Positions 1 to 5,236 of a DNA stretch of 5,236 bases are shown piece after piece. Below the pieces are notes generated by a model that saw nothing but the letters and a program-made list of their open reading frames with translations, ran no database searches and was not told where the DNA came from. Position 1 is the first letter of the stretch. Every line of letters starts with the position of its first letter. Both the position numbers and the translations under genes were made by a program. The stretch is from an uncultured Luteimonas sp. (GTDB lineage Bacteria > Pseudomonadota > Gammaproteobacteria > Xanthomonadales > Xanthomonadaceae): NCBI GenBank assembly GCA_938008415.1, contig CALLKI010000029.1:1-5236 (forward strand), read 5' to 3'.

Positions 1-344
1 GTCACCTGCGCCAGCACCGTATCCACATCCGCCCCCTTCACTTCGAAGAAGGCTTGCCGCTGCTGGCGCTGGGACTTGCTCGTCAGCCTCACCCGGTCAT
101 AGCGCAGCGTGTGCTCGAACGGGAAGGTGATGCCCTGCCCATGGATCGTGATGGATGTACCAGGAATCGCAGGTTCGACGGCGACCGTATTCCCATCCGT
201 CATGACCACGGGCTCCGGTGCGGGCGCGGTCAGCCCTGCAGGCTCCTCCGGCGCGGCGGCCGGCCCCTGCGGCGCCTCGGTTCGCTGGCAGGCCGCCAGC
301 ACCAGGCAGAAACCTGTAATCACGAGAAGCTTGTGCGTTTTCAT
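1..344 (-). CDS. Putative lipoprotein, 3' end beyond the window
   Basis: This is the first 114 codons of a gene that runs off the left edge, with no stop in frame. It starts MKTHKLLVITGF and has a short positive N-terminus, a hydrophobic stretch (about residues 5-18) and the lipobox L16-A17-A18-C19, so signal peptidase II should cleave before Cys19. Gln20 follows the cysteine; by the Asp+2 rule this favours the outer membrane. Residues 21-50 are rich in Ala, Pro and Glu and look like a flexible tether. From about residue 51 a folded domain seems to begin, with the sequence FEHTLRYDRVRLTSKS and then FFEVKGADVDTVLAQV. I do not recognise the family. The ATG is supported by a GGAGG eight bases upstream. 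The gene begins 31 bases after the dehydrogenase stop, with no visible terminator, so it is probably cotranscribed. A role in polysaccharide export or surface attachment would be only a guess from position. Confidence 0.8.
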   Translation of the reverse strand, partial: MKTHKLLVITGFCLVLAACQRTEAPQGPAAAPEEPAGLTAPAPEPVVMTDGNTVAVEPAIPGTSITIHGQGITFPFEHTLRYDRVRLTSKSQRQQRQAFFEVKGADVDTVLAQV

Positions 345-352
345 ATCCGTTG

Positions 353-357
353 CCTCC
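353..357 (-). promoter_or_regulatory. Ribosome binding site of the lipoprotein gene
   Basis: GGAGG on the minus strand lies eight bases before the ATG at 344-342. It fixes the start of a reading frame that is open to the window edge. It sits inside the 31-base gap after the dehydrogenase gene. Confidence 0.75.
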
Positions 358-375
358 AATGGAATCCCGAGGAAC

Positions 376-1653
376 TCAGAGCCGGAAAGTCTGTTCGTCG
401 CGTGGCAGCACGCCCTTCACGTCGAAGACGATACCGCCGGGCTTGAGCATGGCCTTCACGTCCAGCGTGGCCTCCGCCCCCACGAACTGCCGGTGGGCCA
501 CGGCCAGCAGGACCGCATCATAACTCCCCGGCGCCGGGGCTCCCACCAGCTCCACCCCGTATTCGTGGCGCGCCTCCTCCGGGTTCACCCACGGGTCATA
601 AACCTCCAGGCGGGCATGGGTCGGACGCAGCTGCTCCAGGATGTCCACCACCCTGGTGTTGCGGACATCCGGGCAGTTCTCCTTGAAGGCGAACCCCAGA
701 ACGAGGATGCGCGAATCGACGATGTTCAGGCGCGCCTGCGCCATCAGCCGCATCAGCCGGTCGGCCACGTATGGTCCCATCTCATCGTTGATGCGCCGGG
801 CAGCGAGGATCAGTTCCGGGTTGTAACCGAGCATCGCCGCCTTGTGGGCCAGGTAGTACGGGTCCACGCCGATGCAGTGACCGCCGACAAGGCCGGGCAC
901 GAACGGCATGAAGTTCCACTTGGTGCGCGCCGCGGCCAGCACCTCGTGGGTATCGATGCCGATGCGGTTGAAGATCCGAGCCAGCTCGTTCATCAGCGCG
1001 ATGTTGACGTCGCGCTGGGTGTTCTCGATCACCTTGGCCGCCTCGGCCACGCGGATGGAACTGGCCTTGTGCGTGCCCGCGGTGATGATGGTCCGGTACA
1101 ACTGGTCCACGAACTCGGCCACCTCCGGGGTCGAGCCGGACGTCACCTTCACGATCTTCGTGACGGTGCGTTCCTTGTCGCCCGGATTGATCCGCTCGGG
1201 GCTGTAGCCGCAATAGAAGTCCTCGTTGTACTTCAGGCCAGAGACCTTCTCCAGGACCGGCACGCAGACCTCCTCGGTCACGCCCGGGTACACCGTGGAC
1301 TCGTAGATCACGATGTCGCCCCTCTTGAGCACCGAACCGATGCTCGCGCTGGCCTTGAGCAGCGGGTCGAAGTCCGGCCGGCGCGCACTGTCGATCGGCG
1401 TCGGCACGGTGATGATGTACACGTTGCAATCGCGGAGGTCATCCAGCCGGTCCGTGTAGACCAGGTTGCCCGCGCCCCGCAGGTCCTCGCTGGAAACCTC
1501 GAGCGTGCGGTCGATCCCCTGCTTCAGTTCCTGGACGCGGGTCGCGTTGATGTCAAAGCCCACAACCGGCATCCGGCGGCCGAATGCGACCGCCAGCGGC
1601 AGTCCCACGTAACCCAGGCCGATGATTCCCAGGCGGGTCGAAGAACGATCCAT
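376..1653 (-). CDS. tviB: UDP-N-acetylhexosamine 6-dehydrogenase (TviB/WbpO type)
   Basis: This cytoplasmic enzyme of the UDP-glucose/GDP-mannose dehydrogenase family oxidises C6 of a UDP-sugar twice with NAD+, giving a UDP-uronic acid. The 425 residues match the family's usual length. The N-terminal Rossmann motif GLGYVG is at residues 12-17, with FD at 33-34 closing the nucleotide site. ITVPTP is at 81-86 and YESTVYPG at 117-124. The conserved Lys207 and Asn211 lie in AAKVIENTQRD. The catalytic Cys260 is in GGHCIGVDPYYL (257-268), and the C-terminal domain carries GFAFKENCPDVRNT (320-333). The wording of these motifs fits the TviB/WbpO group, which acts on UDP-GlcNAc or UDP-GalNAc, better than UDP-glucose dehydrogenases. 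Which of the two sugars is used cannot be read from sequence, so the symbol marks the group only. The ATG is the only start candidate before an in-frame stop at 1690-1692. Its ribosome binding site is weak (AGGG, 11 bases away). The gene follows the acyltransferase by 44 bases. Confidence 0.93.
   Translation of the reverse strand: MDRSSTRLGIIGLGYVGLPLAVAFGRRMPVVGFDINATRVQELKQGIDRTLEVSSEDLRGAGNLVYTDRLDDLRDCNVYIITVPTPIDSARRPDFDPLLKASASIGSVLKRGDIVIYESTVYPGVTEEVCVPVLEKVSGLKYNEDFYCGYSPERINPGDKERTVTKIVKVTSGSTPEVAEFVDQLYRTIITAGTHKASSIRVAEAAKVIENTQRDVNIALMNELARIFNRIGIDTHEVLAAARTKWNFMPFVPGLVGGHCIGVDPYYLAHKAAMLGYNPELILAARRINDEMGPYVADRLMRLMAQARLNIVDSRILVLGFAFKENCPDVRNTRVVDILEQLRPTHARLEVYDPWVNPEEARHEYGVELVGAPAPGSYDAVLLAVAHRQFVGAEATLDVKAMLKPGGIVFDVKGVLPRDEQTFRL
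874..876 (-). other. Catalytic cysteine codon (Cys260) of the dehydrogenase
   Basis: A TGC codon lies within GGHCIGVDP. In this family the cysteine forms the thiohemiacetal/thioester intermediate during the second oxidation step. Its presence, with Lys207, Asn211 and Asp264, indicates an active enzyme. Confidence 0.85.
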
Positions 1654-1697
1654 GGTTTCTGTTTCCCTGTTGGATGGTTGATTCTCGATTCAGGCAT
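1654..1697 (-). other. 44-base gap between acyltransferase and dehydrogenase genes
   Basis: I see no inverted repeat with a T-run and no convincing -35/-10 pair here. The only recognisable element is AGGGAAA (1662-1668), a weak ribosome binding site for the dehydrogenase. The gap is consistent with genes of one operon. Confidence 0.5.
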
Positions 1698-4601
1698 TCA
1701 CTGGTGCACCGCCCGTTCGATCGCCTCCTCGACTGCAGGCGCGATCTGCGGCGCAAGGCTGCGCGTGAAGCTGGCGGTCAGGTGGTGGCGGTCCCGCCAG
1801 ATGACGGCATCCCCATGCATGGCGGGGCACGTGTCGCCACTGCAGATGTGCCGGTTCAGGTCCAGGAGCACCACACCCGGCACCTGCTTCACGGCGGCCA
1901 GGATCGAATCCGGGGTGCGCGTCGCCCGGTCGTAGCCGGTGTCACACGCCCCGGGGACAACCCGTGGGGCACTCAGGCAGTCGGGAACATCCCTGGCCAT
2001 CCACGGCGTGTCCGCAATGGCCACCACGCCGGCTCCCATTCGCCGCAGCCTACCCCAGCGGCTGGCCAAACCGTCCGCGAGCATGGCCTGGCTCTGCTGG
2101 GCACTGTTCGCGCCATGCGCATTCTGCCCACGCGACTGGCTGGTGACCACGACCGTCGGCGCCAGTTCCTCGAGCCTGGCCATCACCCGGCGGTTCCATT
2201 CCGTGCAGGCTTTGTATTCACGCCCTCCGGACTGGACAGCCGTGTCCGAAAAAGCGCAGGCGGACTTGGTGAAGGTGTACAGCGCCCACCCCCTGGTCTT
2301 GGCCAACGCCTGCAGGGGCGGCAGCCACTGGGCCGCATGGGAATCGCCGGCCAGCACGATCTTGATGCGCGAGCTGGTGTCCCCGTAGACGCAGAACCGG
2401 GGCTCGCTGGACGCCTGGTCCACATGACATCCGTCCCGGTACAGATCCGGGTTGTCGCGCCTGGCGGCAAGCGCACGCTCGCGCAGGTTGCCCGGGACCG
2501 GAAGACTGTCGGGCGCCGGGACCTTCACTTCTCCCATGCCCTCCACCCCGAGGCCGGCAAGCGCCCGGGCCATGGCCGGGGCCATGGTCCGGGCATACGT
2601 GGCGGTCAGGTGCGAGCTGCTGTCGCGATACACGACCAGGTTCCCGACCACGGCCGGGCACACTTTCGCCATGCAGATGGCATCCGTCAGGTCCAGGACA
2701 CGCACGTCGTTCCGGCGTTCGGCCAGCAGCAGGACGGGATCGGGGCCGGCCAGGGCCTCATCCCGCGGGTGCTGGCAATTCGCCAGATCGTCCCGCCCCT
2801 TGCAGGTGTTGCCCATCCTCGGTGTGCCGCGCAGCACCGCCACCTGCATCCCCTGCACCTGCCTGCCGGCCAGGAATGCCTCCAGGCTGTCCGCCAGCAT
2901 GGCAGCACGCTGCGTCCTCCCTGCTGCTCCCTTCACCCGGGCATTCACGGACTGGGCCAGCAGCAGCAGGTCGGGCTTGAGTTCATCCACCCTGCGCGCC
3001 ACCTGCTGCCGCCACTCCCGACAGGCCGGGAAGCCGGAACCATCATTCTTCACCGGCTCGGCCTTGCCCATGGCACAACCGGTCTTGGCGAAGAGGACAA
3101 GCCGCCACCCGTTGGCCAGCGCCACCTCCTCCAACGCCGGCTGCCACTGCGCGGCATAGGTATCGCCAACCACGACAACCTTGAACCGGCCATTGCGGTC
3201 GCCGTATTCGCAGGCCCGGAGCCTGCTGTCGTCGCCCCGGCTCAGGCATCTGCTGGCATACGGCGCAGGGAAATCATCCCTGGCCACTTCCGGGCTGGGT
3301 CGCAGGGGCATGCCCGGCATGGCTTGGACTCCATCGGTCAGCGCGGCCGCCCCGGGGTACTGGCTGGCACCACCGGACTGGCTGGCCGTGGCGGCCTCCA
3401 ATGGGGCATCCTCACCCGCCTGCCACGGCCGCTGCGCACCCCAGCCAGCGCCCAGGCTCAGCAGGATGCAGGCCGCGCCCACCAGGAACGGCTTCCAGGC
3501 CGGATCCGGTTTCCCCCTGGCCGGGTGACGGAACGGGTCCTCCACCAGCGTCTTGCCCAGGTGGGCCATTGCCCAGGCCACGACGAAGATCACCACGCCA
3601 TCCAGCACGTCCGGGCTGCGCCCGGACAGCGCGCTGTAGGCGATGATGACCGGCCAGTGCCACAGGTACAGCGAATAGGAAATGTCGCCGAAATACTGCA
3701 TCGGCCGGACCGCCAGCAGGCGGTAGCCGCTGGCCAGCCGGCCAGAATCACGCGCCGCGATCACCAGCGCCGTGCCCACCACCGGCAGGGCCGCCGCATA
3801 GCCCGGGAACGGCGTGCCCTTGCCATAGGCCAGCACCGCCGCGGCGATCATGGCCAGGCCGATCCAGCGCAAGGCCTCGCGCACGCCCTCCCCCAGCTGC
3901 CGCCAGCGCGTGGTCACCGCCAGCAGGCCACCCACGCCCAGCTCCCAGGCACGGGTGAAGGTCGAAAAGTACGCCAGCGCCGGGTTGGTCCAGGTCAACC
4001 ACACCGAGTACGCCAGGGAGGCCGCCACCACCGCGGCCACCAGCCAGGCGAACAGGCGGCCGGGGTTGACGCGCCTGGCCACCGGCAGCAGGCCCGCCAG
4101 CATCAGCAGCAGCGGCCAGAAGATGTAGTACTGCTCCTCGACCGACAGCGACCAGAAATGCGTGAGCATCGCCGGCTCGGATTCCGCGGCAAGGTAATCC
4201 ACGGCCTGCCGCGCCAGCCACCAGTTCTGCACGTACAGCGCGCTGGCCACGATGCCCTGCGCGTTGTCCTGCCAGCGCGTCATCGGCAGCAGCGGCGTCA
4301 GGAAGGCGACGGCGATGAGCACCACGGTCGCCGCCGGCAGCAGGCGCCGGATCCGCCGCGCGTAGAAATCGCGCACGTGGATCCGTCCCGTGGCGGCGTA
4401 GTCCCGGAACAGGATGCCGGTGATCAGGTAGCCGGAAATGACGAAGAAGACGTCAACGCCGACATAGCCGCCGGGAAGCAGCTCCGGCCAGATGTGGAAG
4501 ACCAGCACCGCCAGCACTGCGATGGCACGCAGCCCCTGGATTTCCGGGCGGAATCCGCTTGCGGACAGACTGCCTCCCTGTCTGTCGGTGTTCGCTGTCA
4601 T
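1698..4601 (-). CDS. OafA/YrhL-type membrane O-acyltransferase with two tandem SGNH domains
   Basis: The 967-residue inner-membrane protein probably moves acyl (acetyl) groups from a cytoplasmic donor to the periplasm and onto a surface glycan. Residues 19-350 are the acyltransferase-3 (AT3) domain. It has the R25-x10-H36 motif in the first membrane helix, GVDVFFVISGYLITG (48-62), RRIRRLLP (82-89), FWSLSVEEQYY (149-159), GDISYSLYLWHWP (305-317) and VEDPFR (353-358). A last membrane helix at about 371-388 should place the rest in the periplasm. A Gly/Ala/Ser/Pro-rich linker (391-437) leads to SGNH copy 1 (438-684), then a short linker and SGNH copy 2 (711-965). Known AT3-SGNH proteins are roughly 600-700 residues; the excess here is the second SGNH copy. 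The frame extends upstream to 5144, but the start at 4601 is chosen because the conserved AT3 sequence begins just after it, AAGGAG lies seven bases before it, and it overlaps the glycosyltransferase stop (ATGA). Peptidoglycan as acceptor (OatA-like) is possible, but the neighbours favour an exported polysaccharide. Confidence 0.93.
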   Translation of the reverse strand: MTANTDRQGGSLSASGFRPEIQGLRAIAVLAVLVFHIWPELLPGGYVGVDVFFVISGYLITGILFRDYAATGRIHVRDFYARRIRRLLPAATVVLIAVAFLTPLLPMTRWQDNAQGIVASALYVQNWWLARQAVDYLAAESEPAMLTHFWSLSVEEQYYIFWPLLLMLAGLLPVARRVNPGRLFAWLVAAVVAASLAYSVWLTWTNPALAYFSTFTRAWELGVGGLLAVTTRWRQLGEGVREALRWIGLAMIAAAVLAYGKGTPFPGYAAALPVVGTALVIAARDSGRLASGYRLLAVRPMQYFGDISYSLYLWHWPVIIAYSALSGRSPDVLDGVVIFVVAWAMAHLGKTLVEDPFRHPARGKPDPAWKPFLVGAACILLSLGAGWGAQRPWQAGEDAPLEAATASQSGGASQYPGAAALTDGVQAMPGMPLRPSPEVARDDFPAPYASRCLSRGDDSRLRACEYGDRNGRFKVVVVGDTYAAQWQPALEEVALANGWRLVLFAKTGCAMGKAEPVKNDGSGFPACREWRQQVARRVDELKPDLLLLAQSVNARVKGAAGRTQRAAMLADSLEAFLAGRQVQGMQVAVLRGTPRMGNTCKGRDDLANCQHPRDEALAGPDPVLLLAERRNDVRVLDLTDAICMAKVCPAVVGNLVVYRDSSSHLTATYARTMAPAMARALAGLGVEGMGEVKVPAPDSLPVPGNLRERALAARRDNPDLYRDGCHVDQASSEPRFCVYGDTSSRIKIVLAGDSHAAQWLPPLQALAKTRGWALYTFTKSACAFSDTAVQSGGREYKACTEWNRRVMARLEELAPTVVVTSQSRGQNAHGANSAQQSQAMLADGLASRWGRLRRMGAGVVAIADTPWMARDVPDCLSAPRVVPGACDTGYDRATRTPDSILAAVKQVPGVVLLDLNRHICSGDTCPAMHGDAVIWRDRHHLTASFTRSLAPQIAPAVEEAIERAVHQ
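1707..2471 (-). other. SGNH domain copy 2 (apparently catalytic), residues 711-965
   Basis: This is the C-terminal periplasmic SGNH-hydrolase-like domain. The nucleophile block is GDSHAAQW with Ser754 (GDSH at 2337-2348). The distal block is RDRHHLT with Asp937 and His940 (1782-1793), giving the normal DxxH spacing. It has eight cysteines (725, 737, 782, 799, 875, 886, 920, 925), which suits disulfides in an oxidising periplasm. The intact triad makes this the likely site of transfer to the glycan. Confidence 0.85.
2550..3290 (-). other. SGNH domain copy 1 (degenerate active site), residues 438-684
   Basis: This is clearly homologous to copy 2: 14 of 28 residues are identical between 472-499 and 745-772. 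All eight cysteines have partners (452, 464, 509, 527, 600, 609, 643, 648). The nucleophile block reads GDTYAAQW, so Thr481 and Tyr482 replace Ser and His (3156-3167). The distal block reads RDSSSHLT, putting three residues rather than two between Asp660 and His664 (2610-2624). The fold should be intact, but ordinary SGNH catalysis is doubtful. It may bind glycan or act as a spacer; that is inference. Confidence 0.82.
3552..4547 (-). other. AT3 transmembrane acyltransferase domain, residues 19-350
   Basis: This is the acyltransferase-3 membrane domain, with about ten hydrophobic helices by eye, for example around residues 24-38, 48-65, 88-106, 160-174, 184-203, 245-259, 267-283, 310-324 and 332-348. 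The Arg25 and His36 pair (4494-4529) is the R-x10-H motif known to be needed in OafA-type enzymes. All the recognisable family blocks are present, so this half looks fully functional. Confidence 0.85.
4598..4601 (-). promoter_or_regulatory. ATGA stop/start overlap between glycosyltransferase and acyltransferase
   Basis: The ATG of the acyltransferase (4601-4599) shares bases with the TGA of the glycosyltransferase (4600-4598). This is a common arrangement for translational coupling in bacterial operons. It also supports the chosen acyltransferase start. Confidence 0.85.
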
Positions 4602-5236
4602 CCGGCAACTCCTTCGATCAGTGAGATGATGCGGTCGGCATAGGCGCCGTAGCTGAAACGCCTGCGCACGTGTTCCAGCGCGCGTGCGCTGAGCTCCGCA
4701 TATTGCGCGGGATCGGCATGGATGCGCCGGACCATGCCTTCCACCTCGGCTGGTTCGGCATACAGCGCACCCTCGCCGAAGACATTGCGGAACTTGTGCG
4801 GCAGGATCACCACGCATCCGCTGGCCATGGCTTCCAGGATGGAACGGCCGAAGGCCTCCACGATGTGTTCGTTGTCGTAATAGACGAAGAAGTCGATGCC
4901 CGCCAGGAATTCCCTGACCGGCATGCTGCCGTAGGGCAGCAGCTCCCAGTTGGCCGGGACGTCCCGACCGTGCAACAAAGCCGCACAGGTTTCGGTTCCA
5001 CCCATGATCCGGACCCGGATGTCCTCGGCCTCGGGATAGGCCGCCAGCAGCGCCCGGGCCGAGCCCGGGAACTTCATCGCGTTGTCGCGGGAATAGCGGC
5101 CAATCACCGGGACAGGCCCAAGGCGCCTGTCGCGGACGGCCCATTCGTCCACGTCGAGGATGCCGGGCACGTCCTGCGGATCCAGCAGCGCAGGCGGCAC
5201 CAGGGTCTTGATCGCATCGCGCACATGCGGCCCCTG
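4598..5236 (-). CDS. Glycosyltransferase, GT4-like C-terminal domain, 5' end beyond the window
   Basis: The C-terminal 212 residues of a GT-B-fold glycosyltransferase are visible. The frame is open to the right edge and begins QGPHVRDAIK, so the N-terminal acceptor-binding domain and the true start lie outside; a GTG at 5224 is internal. GRYSRDN (5081-5101) is the typical start of the donor-binding domain. The E-x7-E motif of GT4 enzymes, EAFGRSILE (4832-4858), is followed by AMASGCVVILP; its glutamates contact the nucleotide-sugar donor. The C-terminus has a helical stretch ending SLIEGVAG. It is expected to act at the cytoplasmic face, adding one sugar to a lipid-linked or growing glycan; donor and linkage cannot be told. 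Its stop overlaps the acyltransferase start by four bases, which suggests translational coupling and shared work on one polymer. Confidence 0.88.
   Translation of the reverse strand, partial: QGPHVRDAIKTLVPPALLDPQDVPGILDVDEWAVRDRRLGPVPVIGRYSRDNAMKFPGSARALLAAYPEAEDIRVRIMGGTETCAALLHGRDVPANWELLPYGSMPVREFLAGIDFFVYYDNEHIVEAFGRSILEAMASGCVVILPHKFRNVFGEGALYAEPAEVEGMVRRIHADPAQYAELSARALEHVRRRFSYGAYADRIISLIEGVAG
4609..4614 (-). promoter_or_regulatory. Ribosome binding site of the acyltransferase gene
   Basis: AAGGAG on the minus strand lies seven bases before the ATG at 4601, inside the last codons of the glycosyltransferase. It decides in favour of this start over the in-frame extension that reaches 5144. 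Confidence 0.8.
4832..4858 (-). other. E-x7-E donor-binding motif of the glycosyltransferase
   Basis: The nine residues EAFGRSILE have the two glutamates in the spacing seen in retaining GT-B enzymes of family GT4. They are followed by the usual small-residue stretch AMASGCVVI. This supports the family call despite the missing N-terminal half. Confidence 0.8.

Noticed and set aside
345..375. Possible terminator after the dehydrogenase gene
   Set aside because: No stem-loop or T-run is visible in the 31 bases. The gap holds only the ribosome binding site of the next gene.
109..1935. A 608-codon open frame on the plus strand opposite the dehydrogenase and its neighbours
   Set aside because: It runs across three real minus-strand genes and their gaps, and its composition is typical of a shadow frame. 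The minus-strand dehydrogenase has all its family motifs.
1698..3290. Possible fusion or frameshift of two separate acyltransferase genes
   Set aside because: There is one continuous frame, only one AT3 domain, and no start site or ribosome binding site evident between the SGNH copies. The linker between them looks like ordinary protein sequence.
1674..4643. A 989-codon open frame on the plus strand opposite the acyltransferase
   Set aside because: Its protein is rich in Arg, His, Gln, Gly and Pro with no domain or membrane pattern. It is the expected antisense shadow of a GC-rich gene.
4602..5144. In-frame upstream extension of the acyltransferase frame by 181 codons
   Set aside because: It overlaps the glycosyltransferase, which has clear GT4 motifs in another frame. 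The extension has no acyltransferase-like sequence, while AAGGAG and the ATGA overlap support the start at 4601.

Overview
The window is a GC-rich stretch of bacterial DNA with four genes, all on the minus strand and closely packed. It reads as part of a cell-surface polysaccharide (capsule, O-antigen or exopolysaccharide) locus. Codon use with strong G/C preference at third positions, and the general character of the proteins, suggest a gammaproteobacterium near the Xanthomonadaceae/Lysobacteraceae. That assignment is an inference, because no rRNA or other marker gene is present.

In the direction of transcription (high to low coordinates) the genes are: (1) the C-terminal part of a GT4-type glycosyltransferase, cut by the right edge (4598-5236); (2) a 967-residue membrane acyltransferase of the OafA/YrhL type (1698-4601), whose start codon overlaps the preceding stop codon in an ATGA; (3) a complete 425-residue UDP-sugar 6-dehydrogenase of the TviB/WbpO group (376-1653), 44 bases further on; and (4) the N-terminal 114 residues of an unrecognised lipoprotein (1-344), 31 bases further on and cut by the left edge. 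No terminator is visible between any of them, so one transcript is likely.

Together they suggest a pathway. The dehydrogenase makes a UDP-N-acetylhexosaminuronic acid donor, the glycosyltransferase builds the repeat unit in the cytoplasm, and the acyltransferase adds O-acyl (probably O-acetyl) groups on the periplasmic side. The lipoprotein may act at the envelope, but its role cannot be read from the sequence.

The most unusual object is the acyltransferase. Ordinary two-domain members have one membrane AT3 domain and one periplasmic SGNH domain. This one carries two SGNH domains in tandem. The two copies share all eight cysteines. Only the second has an intact GDSH...DxxH catalytic set. The first reads GDTY...DxxxH, so it looks like a retained but catalytically altered copy.
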